This document shows, in pieces, positions 56,375 through 64,000 of a DNA stretch of 64,000 nt. The notes beneath the pieces are model-generated. The model worked only from the letters and a program-made list of their open reading frames with translations, had not been told where the DNA came from and did not search any database. Source of the stretch: Vibrio crassostreae (GTDB lineage Bacteria > Pseudomonadota > Gammaproteobacteria > Enterobacterales > Vibrionaceae). How positions within the stretch are numbered: the first letter of the stretch is position 1; each line of letters starts with the position of its first letter. The DNA lies in contig NZ_AP025476.1 of NCBI RefSeq assembly GCF_024347415.1, forward strand, positions 2,666,001 to 2,730,000, written 5' to 3'. Both the position numbers and the translations under genes were made by a program.

Positions 56375-58054
56375 TTAATCTTCAATCAAAAGAATGCGCG
56401 TCTCATAAGGTCGTAGTACTTGATGATGAGACTTAACTGAGCTCTCGCTCACATGATAGTTGGACAACAGGCTCTTAGCCTTCATCATCTCAAAACGCTC
56501 AGGTAAAACGCATTCCGCTTCTTCACCGTAGTAGTTGTTAATACAAACCAAAGTCTGGTTATCACTTTCGCGAGAATACGCAAATACCGACGGGTGCTCA
56601 GGCAATAGATCTTGATAGTTGCCATGAGTAATCACTGGCACTTCTTTACGCAACTCAATCAAGCTCTTGTAGAAGTAAAATACAGAGTCTTTATCTTCCA
56701 ATGCTTGTTCGGCGTTAATCTCAGTGTAGTTATTAGCAACATCCAACCATGGCTGTGATTGTGAAAAGCCTGCGTAAGTTTCATTGTTCCATTGCATAGG
56801 CGTACGAGAGTTATCACGAGATTTCTGCGCTAAAATCGCCATCATATCTTGATGAGCCACACCATCACGGTTAACCATGATGTCGTACATGTTGGTGCTC
56901 TCTACATCACGATACTGGCTGATCTCGGTGTAACCAGGGTTAGTCATGCCAATCTCTTCACCTTGATAAATATAAGGCGTGCCTTGCATCATGTGTACAG
57001 ACGCAGCCAGCATCTTCGCCGACTCAACACGATACTGCTGATCATCACCTAAGCGGCTCACCACTCGCGGTTGGTCGTGGTTACACCAGAACAATGCGCC
57101 CCACCCTTTGCCGTTCAAGCCTGTTTGCCAATGATTGAAGATCGACTTGAGCTGTAAGAAATCAAACGGCGCATTAGTCCACTTCTCACCATTGGTGTAA
57201 TCGACCTTAAGGTGATGGAAGTTAAACACCATTGATAGCTCGCTGTTATCAACATTTGAGTATTGCTGACAATGCTCCAACGTAGTTGAAGACATCTCAC
57301 CTACAGTCACGCTGCCGTATTTCTGGAATACTGCTTCGCTGATCTCTTTCAGGTATTCGTGTATACGTGGGCCATCAGTGTAAAAACGACGACCATCACC
57401 GATATCATCGTTAGGAAAATCTTGTTGTTTCGAAATAAGGTTGATCACATCCAAGCGGAAACCATCAACGCCCTTCTCTGCCCAAAAGCTGATAACGTCC
57501 TTCACTTCTTCGCGTACAACTGGGTTCTCCCAGTTGAGGTCAGCCTGTTCTTTGGCGAATAAGTGTAGGAAGTATTGCCCAGTCGCCTCATCTAGTTCCC
57601 AAGCATTACCACCGAACTTAGACTGCCAGTTAGTTGGTGCTTGGCCATCTACTGGGTCTTTCCAGATGTAGTAGTCGCGGTATGGGCTGTTTTTGTCACC
57701 CAATGCCGACTGAAACCACGCATGTTCTGTTGAAGTGTGGTTTACCACGATGTCCATCACGATACGAATACCACGTTGGTGCGCTTCAGCCAGCAATAAG
57801 TCGAAGTCTTCCATGGTGCCGAATTGCGGGTTAATCGCGTAGTAATCTGAAATATCGTAGCCGTTATCGATCATTGGGGAAGCGTAAACTGGGGTTAACC
57901 AAATTGCATCCACACTCAAGTGTTTAAGATAATCCAGTTTTGAAATGATCCCTTTGATATCGCCAGTACCTTTACTGCCACTATCACAAAAGCTCTTTGG
58001 GTAGATTTGATAGATGGTTGCGGTTTTCCACCAACTTTCATCATGCTCAGTCAT
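56375..58054 (-). CDS. treC: Trehalose-6-phosphate hydrolase
   Basis: TreC (alpha,alpha-phosphotrehalase, GH13) hydrolyses cytoplasmic trehalose 6-phosphate, the product of TreB, to glucose and glucose 6-phosphate. The ~559 residues show the four GH13 motifs: DIVVNHTS near 100, GFRLDVINLIS (nucleophile Asp) near 195, VTVGEMSST (acid/base Glu) near 250 and FWCNHDQPRVVSR near 322. The exact start is uncertain: ATG at 58054 (MTEHDESWW) has GAG 6 nt upstream, and ATG 58060 and GTG 58069 are alternatives. It follows treB with a terminator-like hairpin between. Confidence 0.94.
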   Translation of the reverse strand: MTEHDESWWKTATIYQIYPKSFCDSGSKGTGDIKGIISKLDYLKHLSVDAIWLTPVYASPMIDNGYDISDYYAINPQFGTMEDFDLLLAEAHQRGIRIVMDIVVNHTSTEHAWFQSALGDKNSPYRDYYIWKDPVDGQAPTNWQSKFGGNAWELDEATGQYFLHLFAKEQADLNWENPVVREEVKDVISFWAEKGVDGFRLDVINLISKQQDFPNDDIGDGRRFYTDGPRIHEYLKEISEAVFQKYGSVTVGEMSSTTLEHCQQYSNVDNSELSMVFNFHHLKVDYTNGEKWTNAPFDFLQLKSIFNHWQTGLNGKGWGALFWCNHDQPRVVSRLGDDQQYRVESAKMLAASVHMMQGTPYIYQGEEIGMTNPGYTEISQYRDVESTNMYDIMVNRDGVAHQDMMAILAQKSRDNSRTPMQWNNETYAGFSQSQPWLDVANNYTEINAEQALEDKDSVFYFYKSLIELRKEVPVITHGNYQDLLPEHPSVFAYSRESDNQTLVCINNYYGEEAECVLPERFEMMKAKSLLSNYHVSESSVKSHHQVLRPYETRILLIED

Positions 58055-58158
58055 CGCCATCTCTAACACTCACTTACCAGAAAATATAAAATAAAAATCA
58101 CCATGTGAATCATGGTCGAATAGCCGTTATAACTAAAAGAAATAGCTATAACTAAGAG

Positions 58159-58192
58159 AAAAAGCGATGGCTCACTTTGAAGCCATCGCTTA
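58159..58192 (-). terminator. Terminator-like hairpin between treB and treC
   Basis: On the minus strand AAGCGATGGCT pairs with AGCCATCGCTT around TCAAAGTG, followed by TTTCTCTT. It lies 10 bp after the treB stop and may lower treC expression relative to treB, or protect the treB mRNA end. Confidence 0.75.
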
Positions 58193-58201
58193 TTTAATGC
58201 A

Positions 58202-59626
58202 TTACGCGTTGGCGGTTTCTAGCTCGCCTTTCATCTGTGCTCGTTTATAGAAGAACAGTGTTAACGTGACGGGTAGTACAATCGCCACCAGCATCGCAAT
58301 TAAGTAAACAGACCAATATTGCGGTTGAATCGATAAGATGCCCGGCAAGCCACCAACACCGATACCATTCGCCATCACACCTGCACTACCACAGATTGCA
58401 GCCGCTGCAGCACTGCCGATCATTGCGCTCAGCATTGGGAATTTGTATTTAAGGTTGATGCCGTACATCGCTGGCTCTGTTACACCTAAGTAAGCAGAGA
58501 TTGCTGCTGGAACCGAGATGTCTCGTTCACCTTCGCGTTTACTTAAGATGATGATGCCAACAACCGCTGAAGCTTGTGCGATATTTGATAGCGCAATCAA
58601 AGGCCAGATTGGCGTGCCGCCTAAGTCTTGCATCAATTGTAGGTCGACTGCGTTGGTTGTGTGGTGAATACCCGTAATAACCAAAGGTGCGTATAGGAAG
58701 CCAAATACCACTGAACCAAGAATCGCAAAGTCACCCGTCATTGCTGCTTTAGCCGCGAATGCTACGCCATCACCTAACATACGGCCAAATGGACCAATGA
58801 AAGCGTGAGCTAAAATCACAGACAAAATAATCGATACAAATGGCACGACAACAAGGTACAGATAAGAAGGTACAATACGCTTAAGGTTAGTCTCAATGAA
58901 CGCCAGAGCCACACCCGCTAGCATCGCAGGGATCACCTGTGCTTGATAACCGACTTTCTCAATCACGAACAAGCCAAAGTCCCACACCTCAGGTACCGAT
59001 TTACCTATCATGTAAGCGTTCATCAATTGCGGGGAAACCAAGGTCACACCGAGCGTGATACCCAAAATAGGGGTTCCGCCAAGCTTCTTAACCGTCGCCC
59101 AACACACACCAACCGGTAGGAAGAAGAAAATCGCTTCGCCAATCAGCCATAAGAAAGAGTGAACAGTTGCCCAGAATTGGCTGATTTCAACGAGGGTTTT
59201 GCCGTCGAACATGCGAATGTCGCCAATCACATTACGGAAACCAAGAATCAGACCACCAGTAATGATGGCAGGCAGCAGTGGTACGAAAATTTCGGCTAAA
59301 TGGGAGATACCACGCTCAAGGAAGTTCATGTTCTGACGAGCAGCTAGCTTAGACTCATCTTTTGATGACGCCTCTTTACCCGTTTGCTCAATCAGAAGTG
59401 CGTACACTTCATCAACTTCAGTGCCAATCACGACTTGGAATTGGCCTGCGTTAGTAAAGCAGCCTTTTACCAGCTTCAGCTTTTCTAGTTCTGCTTTATT
59501 CGCTTGTTCTGTATCGTTCAATACAAAACGCAGTCGAGTCAGACAATGGCTGACACTCGCAATATTTTCTTTGCCACCGACTAACTCGATAAGACGCGCA
59601 ACGTCTTGCTTCGCTATCTTACTCAT
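58202..59626 (-). CDS. treB: PTS trehalose-specific EIIBC component
   Basis: TreB imports trehalose and phosphorylates it to trehalose 6-phosphate. The 474 residues start with an EIIB domain (MSKIAKQDVARLIELVGGKE; phosphorylated C28 in HCLTRLRF), then a linker near residue 85-100 and an EIIC domain of about 10 helices with GIHHTTNAVDLQLMQDLGGT near 320 and LGVTEPAMYGINLKY near 382. There is no EIIA domain, so it would use the glucose EIIA (Crr). The ATG at 59626 is preceded by GGGTGGGGTAGT. Confidence 0.95.
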   Translation of the reverse strand: MSKIAKQDVARLIELVGGKENIASVSHCLTRLRFVLNDTEQANKAELEKLKLVKGCFTNAGQFQVVIGTEVDEVYALLIEQTGKEASSKDESKLAARQNMNFLERGISHLAEIFVPLLPAIITGGLILGFRNVIGDIRMFDGKTLVEISQFWATVHSFLWLIGEAIFFFLPVGVCWATVKKLGGTPILGITLGVTLVSPQLMNAYMIGKSVPEVWDFGLFVIEKVGYQAQVIPAMLAGVALAFIETNLKRIVPSYLYLVVVPFVSIILSVILAHAFIGPFGRMLGDGVAFAAKAAMTGDFAILGSVVFGFLYAPLVITGIHHTTNAVDLQLMQDLGGTPIWPLIALSNIAQASAVVGIIILSKREGERDISVPAAISAYLGVTEPAMYGINLKYKFPMLSAMIGSAAAAAICGSAGVMANGIGVGGLPGILSIQPQYWSVYLIAMLVAIVLPVTLTLFFYKRAQMKGELETANA

Positions 59627-59698
59627 ACTACCCCACCCTGGTTTCATTCAATTACTCATCTAAACCATACAGTGATAACCACTCAAGATTCAGATCTA

Positions 59699-59712
59699 TG
59701 GGAACATTCCCA
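59699..59712. promoter_or_regulatory. TreR-type operator, promoter-proximal copy
   Basis: TGGGAACATTCCCA is a perfect 14-bp palindrome except for its two central bases, downstream of the proposed treB promoter. It resembles the TreR operator GGGAACGTTCCC of E. coli. Confidence 0.8.
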
Positions 59713-59721
59713 ATCACAGTT

Positions 59722-59727
59722 ATTATA
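59722..59727 (-). promoter_or_regulatory. treB promoter -10 element
   Basis: A perfect TATAAT on the minus strand lies between the two TreR-type operators. No good -35 is present, as expected for a CRP-dependent promoter. It predicts a start near 59715. Confidence 0.65.
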
Positions 59728-59753
59728 ATGCCCGCATGAATGATAAATTAAAA

Positions 59754-59767
59754 TGGGAACAGTCCCA
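59754..59767. promoter_or_regulatory. TreR-type operator, upstream copy
   Basis: TGGGAACAGTCCCA shares all but one base with the copy at 59699. The centres are 55 bp apart, so two repressor dimers could act together with the promoter between them. Confidence 0.78.
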
Positions 59768-59770
59768 TTA

Positions 59771-59786
59771 ATTGAAAGAGATCACA
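59771..59786. promoter_or_regulatory. Candidate CRP site of treB
   Basis: On the minus strand TGTGA-TCTCTT-TCAAT has the CRP layout with a perfect first half-site. Its centre lies about 64 bp upstream of the proposed start, the class I position. Carbon catabolite control of a PTS sugar operon is expected. Confidence 0.6.
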
Positions 59787-59831
59787 CTCTAATTTTAATC
59801 TAAGCGGTTCAATTTCGCTTAATTGAGTGGA

Positions 59832-60776
59832 TTATAGAATCGGAGATTGAGTGTGATGAGAGATCTCTGAATTGCCTAAAAGCTGAGAGATCAATAGATT
59901 AGCCGCCAACTTACCTGCAGATTGATAGCCTGGATCAATACTAAATACGCGAGGGAACAAGAAAGAGAGAAGATCATTGCCACCAACGCCTGTTACAACC
60001 ACATCTTCACGTTGTAATTCTTGTAGACGCTTGATCACGCCAAGAGCCAATGTGTCACTAGCACAAACAAGTGCTTGAGTTGTAGGAGTCAGTACCTCAT
60101 CCACCAGCTGATAAGCGCTTTCATGATGAAGTTGGCCAGTGCGATAGTTCGCAATCACTCCAGTGCTTTCACACCAATCGAGGTAAGCCTTAAGACGCAA
60201 CTCACCGGTTGATTTATCGCTAGGATCAACACCAATAAAACCGACATCGAAGATACCCTGATCCGATAGATGCGCTAACGCACTATTGATCACCTGTTGG
60301 TTATCGTAGTTAATCGACGTTACGTTCTCGGTATCCAGAGCGATAACAACGGCTTTGTGTTCCCACGCTTCGATCGCTGGAATGTCACAGTCCGTAAAGC
60401 CAAACACAATAATGCCATCAACGTTACGACGCTTAAGAACCTGAAGATGCTCGTTGGCTTTATCTCTATCGAGTTGGCTTTCCATGATCACCACGTCGTA
60501 ATCCGCTCGATACAACTCAGCTAGCATGGTGCTAACGGCTTTGTTTTCAGAGGGAGAATCTAAACGAGAGATGATCACGCCGATGACTTTTTGACTGCCA
60601 CCACGCATTGATTGCGCAGACTTTGAAGGCGTGTACCCAGATTCTTGAATTACTCTTTCCACCCTTTCACGGGTTTCAGGTTTCACTTTTGGATCATTGG
60701 TCAGAACGCGAGATACGGTTGACTTACCAACACCGGACAGCTTAGCAATATCGAGAATAGTGAGTTTTTTGCTCAT
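59832..60776 (-). CDS. treR: Trehalose operon repressor, LacI family
   Basis: TreR represses treBC and, in E. coli, is induced by trehalose 6-phosphate. The 314 residues have the LacI helix-turn-helix (LTILDIAKLSGVGKSTVSRVL, 5-25) and hinge helix, then a periplasmic-binding-protein-like domain (VIGVIISRLDSPSENKAV near 69 is typical of TreR). TGVGGNDLLSFLFPRVFSID near 263 completes it. It lies upstream of treB on the same strand with 205 bp between, where two matching operators occur. Confidence 0.93.
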   Translation of the reverse strand: MSKKLTILDIAKLSGVGKSTVSRVLTNDPKVKPETRERVERVIQESGYTPSKSAQSMRGGSQKVIGVIISRLDSPSENKAVSTMLAELYRADYDVVIMESQLDRDKANEHLQVLKRRNVDGIIVFGFTDCDIPAIEAWEHKAVVIALDTENVTSINYDNQQVINSALAHLSDQGIFDVGFIGVDPSDKSTGELRLKAYLDWCESTGVIANYRTGQLHHESAYQLVDEVLTPTTQALVCASDTLALGVIKRLQELQREDVVVTGVGGNDLLSFLFPRVFSIDPGYQSAGKLAANLLISQLLGNSEISHHTQSPIL

Positions 60777-60802
60777 AAAAAGTCTAACGTTAAAGGGAAG
60801 AG

Positions 60803-60833
60803 AAAAAAAGTGAGGGTAGATCCCCTCACTTAA
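60803..60833 (-). terminator. Intrinsic terminator of the MliC-type gene
   Basis: On the minus strand AAGTGAGGG pairs with CCCTCACTT around GATCTA and is followed by T7. It lies about 35 bp after the mliC stop and isolates treR. Confidence 0.88.
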
Positions 60834-60864
60834 CTGTTTGTAAATCTTAGGAGTTAACTATGAC

Positions 60865-61200
60865 TTACTTTCGACAATTTTTATAGACGACACGACCAAG
60901 TTCTAGACGTGCGTTGTCACCTTTGGTACGTAAAGTGACGCTATTGATCAGTTCAGAGGTTCCATCATCTAAGATGTACTTCGTTCCTGAACCTGCCGCT
61001 ATTTGAGTGAGGCGATATTCATTCTCTGGCAAACGTAATACCGCTTTTTCATTACCAAGGTAAGCGACCTTAAATGAAGCGTCAGACTCACATTGATAAG
61101 TCACGAATTGATCGTCCGATACTGCACCATCAGGCGCTGCGGATTTAGAACACCCGAATAACGCTACCGTACATAGAGATGCTATCAACAATGCTTTCAT
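60865..61200 (-). CDS. mliC: MliC family lipoprotein (inhibitor of c-type lysozyme)
   Basis: The 111 residues have a lipoprotein signal (TVALFGC, lipid on C17). The MliC domain follows, with FVTYQCESDASFKVAYLG near 33, NEYRLTQIAAGSGTKYILDDG near 60-80 and a C-terminal VVYKNCRK. The Cys of YQC and NC form the expected disulphide. Family members bind host c-type lysozyme and protect peptidoglycan. It follows gmhB on the same strand by 63 bp, possibly from its own promoter. Confidence 0.88.
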   Translation of the reverse strand: MKALLIASLCTVALFGCSKSAAPDGAVSDDQFVTYQCESDASFKVAYLGNEKAVLRLPENEYRLTQIAAGSGTKYILDDGTSELINSVTLRTKGDNARLELGRVVYKNCRK

Positions 61201-61263
61201 GCTACGTTCCTCATCTTTATATAGTGAACAACACTTATATCTAAGTGAAAGAGACTTAGTGTC

Positions 61264-61848
61264 TTAACCTTTTAAGAAAGCAGGTACATCTTTAATGCTA
61301 TCAAGTACCACACTAGCTAGCGCTTCACCCTTTTCAGTGATTGGCTTACCGGTTCTTACCAGTACTTTTGTGCCAACACCTGCCGCTTCTGCAGCCATCA
61401 TGTCTTCCGCTTTATCGCCGATCATGACCGAGTTAGCCATATCAATCTTCAGAAAGTCACGAGCAGAAATGAACATACCTGGCTTTGGTTTACGACATTC
61501 ACAATCTTGCTTGTAGTCACCAATACCGTGTTCAGCGTGGTGCGGGCAGTAATAGATGCCATCAAGCTCAACGCCGTTATCGACAAAGTTCCAATCCATC
61601 CACTGCGTTAAAGAAAGAAAACGGTCTTCACTAAACATGCCGCGAGCAATACCAGATTGGTTGGTCACTAGCACCAATAAATAACCCATATCTTTAAACG
61701 CTTTCGCCGCTTCAAACACACCATCGATGTATTCAAAGTCATGCTCATCATGTACGTAGCCGTGATCAATGTTAATCACACCATCACGATCTAAAAAAAC
61801 AGCAGGTTTAGACAAAATTTTGTTCTCTATCAACTCTCTATTAATCAT
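61264..61848 (-). CDS. gmhB: D-glycero-beta-D-manno-heptose-1,7-bisphosphate 7-phosphatase
   Basis: GmhB is a HAD phosphatase of the ADP-heptose pathway for LPS. The 194 residues show the HAD motif [16 protein letters not shown] near 18 (two catalytic Asp), [10 protein letters not shown] near 61, a zinc-binding set [18 protein letters not shown] near 101 and [19 protein letters not shown] near 140. It diverges from metN, a neighbour relation also seen in E. coli (gmhB-metN). Confidence 0.95.
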   Translation of the reverse strand: MINRELIENKILSKPAVFLDRDGVINIDHGYVHDEHDFEYIDGVFEAAKAFKDMGYLLVLVTNQSGIARGMFSEDRFLSLTQWMDWNFVDNGVELDGIYYCPHHAEHGIGDYKQDCECRKPKPGMFISARDFLKIDMANSVMIGDKAEDMMAAEAAGVGTKVLVRTGKPITEKGEALASVVLDSIKDVPAFLKG

Positions 61849-61933
61849 TAATTATTACACGCTTTATTTGCTTCATCACTATCTATTTAGTTTTGCGTTC
61901 GTTAACGATTTGTTTCTAGCTTATCAATACAAT

Positions 61934-61965
61934 CGACGTTTAGCCGTCTAGACGTAAAAATATCT
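61934..61965 (+). promoter_or_regulatory. MetJ operator: four tandem met boxes
   Basis: Four contiguous 8-bp units, CGACGTTT, AGCCGTCT, AGACGTAA and AAATATCT, match the met box AGACGTCT at about 6, 7, 6 and 5 of 8 positions. They lie directly upstream of the metN promoter. MetJ with S-adenosylmethionine represses metNIQ in E. coli through such an array. Confidence 0.85.
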
Positions 61966-61966
61966 A

Positions 61967-61995
61967 TTGACTTAGATCATAGAACACCATAGCAT
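61967..61995 (+). promoter_or_regulatory. Candidate metN promoter
   Basis: TTGACT (61967-61972) and TAGCAT (61990-61995) are spaced 17 bp and lie immediately downstream of the met boxes. Bound MetJ would overlap or touch the -35. Confidence 0.65.
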
Positions 61996-62055
61996 CGTCT
62001 GTAAATCGAGCGAGCTATCGACATATTATTCTGTTCTACCTGCACGGGTTTCTCT

Positions 62056-63090
62056 ATGATTAAAGTGAATCAAGTCAACAAGGTTTTTTATCAAGGCACT
62101 AAAGAAATCAATGCCTTAATTGATATCAACCTCCACATTCCTCAAGGTCAAATCTTTGGAGTCATCGGCTCTTCAGGTGCAGGCAAAAGTACCCTAATTC
62201 GCTGTGTAAATATGTTGGAAGCCCCGACTTCAGGTGAAGTGATTGTTGACGGTATCGACCTGACAAAACTCAGCAAATCTGAACTTAGCGAAGCGCGCCG
62301 TAACATCGGCATGATATTCCAACACTTCAACCTGCTGTCTTCTCGTACTGTATTTAACAATGTAGCACTGCCTTTAGAACTTGCTGGTAAAGATAAAGCG
62401 ATTATTGAAGCGAAAGTGAGTGAGTTACTTGAACTCGTTGGCTTGGCTGATAAGCGTGACACTTACCCTGCCAACCTAAGTGGCGGTCAAAAACAGCGTG
62501 TTGCGATTGCTCGTGCCCTGGCCTCTGATCCGAAAGTACTGCTGTGTGATGAAGCGACCAGCGCATTGGATCCTGCGACTACCCAATCGATTCTTGAGCT
62601 ACTGCGTGAAATCAACCGCAAGCTGAACATCACGATCCTGCTTATTACGCACGAGATGGATGTGGTTAAGAGCATTTGTCACGAAGTGGCGATCATCGGC
62701 GGTGGTGAATTGGTAGAGAAAGGCACAGTTGGTGACATCTTTGCTCACCCTAAAACTGAGCTTGCGCATCAATTCATTCGTTCAACGCTGGATCTGACGA
62801 TTCCCGAAGATTACCAAGCACGCTTGCAACAGACTCGTGTAAACAGCAGCTACCCGCTGGTACGCCTTGAGTTTACTGGTGCTACGGTTGATGCTCCGTT
62901 GATGACGCAGATTGCACGCAAATTCAATATCGATGTCAGCATCCTAAGCTCTGACCTTGATTACGCCGGCGGTGTGAAGTTCGGCATGATGGTTGCTGAA
63001 CTGTTCGGTAATGAAGCAGATGATAATGCTGCTATCCAATTCCTACGCGATAACAATGTAAAAGTAGAGGTGCTTGGTTATGTCCTTTAG
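62056..63090 (+). CDS. metN: D-methionine ABC transporter, ATP-binding protein
   Basis: MetN powers import of L- and D-methionine. The 344 residues have Walker [10 protein letters not shown] (37-45), the Q-loop [13 protein letters not shown] near 88, signature LSGGQKQR (near 139-146), Walker [12 protein letters not shown] (near 160-170) and a C-terminal NIL domain (about 265-344) that binds methionine and inhibits transport. Its end overlaps the metI start. It is the first gene of metNIQ. Confidence 0.96.
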   Translation: MIKVNQVNKVFYQGTKEINALIDINLHIPQGQIFGVIGSSGAGKSTLIRCVNMLEAPTSGEVIVDGIDLTKLSKSELSEARRNIGMIFQHFNLLSSRTVFNNVALPLELAGKDKAIIEAKVSELLELVGLADKRDTYPANLSGGQKQRVAIARALASDPKVLLCDEATSALDPATTQSILELLREINRKLNITILLITHEMDVVKSICHEVAIIGGGELVEKGTVGDIFAHPKTELAHQFIRSTLDLTIPEDYQARLQQTRVNSSYPLVRLEFTGATVDAPLMTQIARKFNIDVSILSSDLDYAGGVKFGMMVAELFGNEADDNAAIQFLRDNNVKVEVLGYVL

Positions 63091-63763
63091 TTTCAACGAG
63101 ATTGCTGACTGGATCAGCCTTAACGGTAACCTTCTATTAGGCGCAACAGGCGAAACACTTTACATGGTTGCTGTCGCAGGCATTGTAGGCTTCGCTGTCG
63201 GTATTCCACTAGGCGTGATTCTACACACGACTAAAAAAGGTGGCCTGTTAGAGAACACCAAAGTAAACAAGATTCTAGGTGCGATTGTGAACGTCGGTCG
63301 TTCAGTGCCTTTCTTAGTGTTGATGGTTGCGATTATCCCACTGACTAAGATGCTGATTGGTACCTTCATCGGTACAACAGCAGCGATTGTTCCACTGACA
63401 ATTGGCGCTATCCCATTCGTAGCTCGACTTATCGAAAGTGCACTACTTGAAGTACCAACAGGTCTAGTAGAAGCAGCTCAATCGATGGGCGCAACACCAA
63501 CACAAATCATCAATAAGGTTCTGCTTCCTGAAGCACTACCGACTATTATCAACTCAGTAACGATTACGCTAGTGACGCTGGTGAGCTACTCGGCAATGGC
63601 AGGTACTGTAGGCGGTGGTGGTCTAGGTGATGTCGCGATTCGTTACGGATTCCACCGTTACGATGTGACCATCATGGCTGTAACGGTAGTGATGTTGATT
63701 GTGCTTGTACAAATTATTCAATCAATCGGTGATTCATTAGTTCGCCGCGTTGACCACAGATAA
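63080..63763 (+). CDS. metI: D-methionine ABC transporter, permease
   Basis: MetI is the inner-membrane channel of the methionine importer. The 227 residues from [20 protein letters not shown] have five membrane helices and the permease EAA-type loop [20 protein letters not shown] near 132-151. The ATG at 63080 overlaps the last 11 bases of metN and has GAGG 8 nt upstream; a TTG at 63074 is less likely. Confidence 0.95.
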   Translation: MSFSFNEIADWISLNGNLLLGATGETLYMVAVAGIVGFAVGIPLGVILHTTKKGGLLENTKVNKILGAIVNVGRSVPFLVLMVAIIPLTKMLIGTFIGTTAAIVPLTIGAIPFVARLIESALLEVPTGLVEAAQSMGATPTQIINKVLLPEALPTIINSVTITLVTLVSYSAMAGTVGGGGLGDVAIRYGFHRYDVTIMAVTVVMLIVLVQIIQSIGDSLVRRVDHR

Positions 63764-63844
63764 AGACTCAGCGTTTAAACGCAAACTATCTAAGACAAGA
63801 GTCGTCTGAACCAAATTAAATAGATTTATTAAAAGGAGATTATT

Positions 63845-64000
63845 ATGAAATTTAGCCTTAAAGGTTTACTTACTATCGCAGCAGCAGCATCAGCGCTAGT
63901 ACTAGCAGGTTGTGGTGATAAAGAAGTGGATACTTCTAAAGTAAAAGTTGGCGTAATGGCAGGTGCTGAAGCGCAAGTTGCTGAAGTTGCAGCTAAAGTA
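63845..64000 (+). CDS. metQ: Methionine-binding lipoprotein MetQ, 3'-truncated by window end
   Basis: The frame starts MKFSLKGLLTIAAAA behind AAGGAGATTATT and runs off the right edge. A lipoprotein signal (ALVLAGC, lipid on C23) and the NlpA/MetQ-type start of the mature domain (KVKVGVMAGAEAQVAEVAAKV, here in part VKVGVMAGAEAQVA) are visible in the 52 residues. MetQ is the substrate-binding protein of MetNI; the 81-bp gap from metI agrees with the metNIQ operon. Confidence 0.93.
   Translation, partial: MKFSLKGLLTIAAAASALVLAGCGDKEVDTSKVKVGVMAGAEAQVAEVAAKV

Overview
This window looks like a stretch of the main chromosome of a Vibrio, probably close to the Splendidus clade. The evidence is protein similarity recognised by eye, the E. 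coli-like but lower-GC codon use, the Vibrio-type gene order, and families largely confined to Vibrionaceae and relatives (TIGR03503, DUF3549, DUF3301). No phage, insertion sequence, integron, CRISPR array, rRNA or tRNA gene was seen. Nearly everything is core genome, and no obvious undescribed enzyme or defence system is present. The most interesting material is RNA and regulatory DNA.

Layout. Positions 1-13400: the end of purN, yafJ, gmhA, fadE (with a FadR-type operator), a TIGR03503 protein, the divergent dnaQ/rnhA pair, a yafS-like methyltransferase, gloB, mltD with a Yip1-family gene, yafD, glnB and a small cytochrome c. Positions 13440-34460 (all minus): the envelope, lipid and translation cluster, in transcription order rpsB-tsf, pyrH-frr, uppS-cdsA-dxr-rseP-bamA-skp-lpxD-fabZ-lpxA-lpxB-rnhB-dnaE-accA-tilS. 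It links undecaprenyl phosphate, phospholipid, isoprenoid, outer-membrane protein and lipid A synthesis to replication. Several intrinsic terminators lie inside it.

Positions 34918-41860: map, glnD (partner of glnB), a yaeH-type gene, truC-yqcC, DUF3549 and DUF3301 genes. Positions 42340-43910: a GNAT gene, a CsrB-family small RNA on the minus strand with an upstream VarA/UvrY-type palindrome, a small KfrA-like protein and yaiI. Positions 44025-49900: an AbgT-family transporter, the alternative ribosomal protein pair rpmE2-rpmJ2 with a Zur-like palindrome and a perfect Fur 7-1-7 box, trmO, proS and a yebE-like gene.

Positions 50070-56230: yaeP with a DUF4250 gene, a small lipoprotein, two near-identical structured repeats with terminators behind glyA, glyA with a PurR box, a YitT-family gene, a CadC/ToxR-type membrane regulator and a Gly-rich-linker lipoprotein. 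Positions 56375-64000: the trehalose locus treR-treB-treC with two TreR-type operators and a CRP-type site, an MliC-family lipoprotein, gmhB, and metNI with the start of metQ behind a tandem MetJ operator.

Starts were moved inside the longest open frame where a ribosome-binding site or family length required it (yafD, glnB, cytochrome c, lpxA, dxr, uppS, frr, rpsB, map, glnD, truC, KfrA-like, abgT, yebE-like, yaeP, treC, treB, metI and others).
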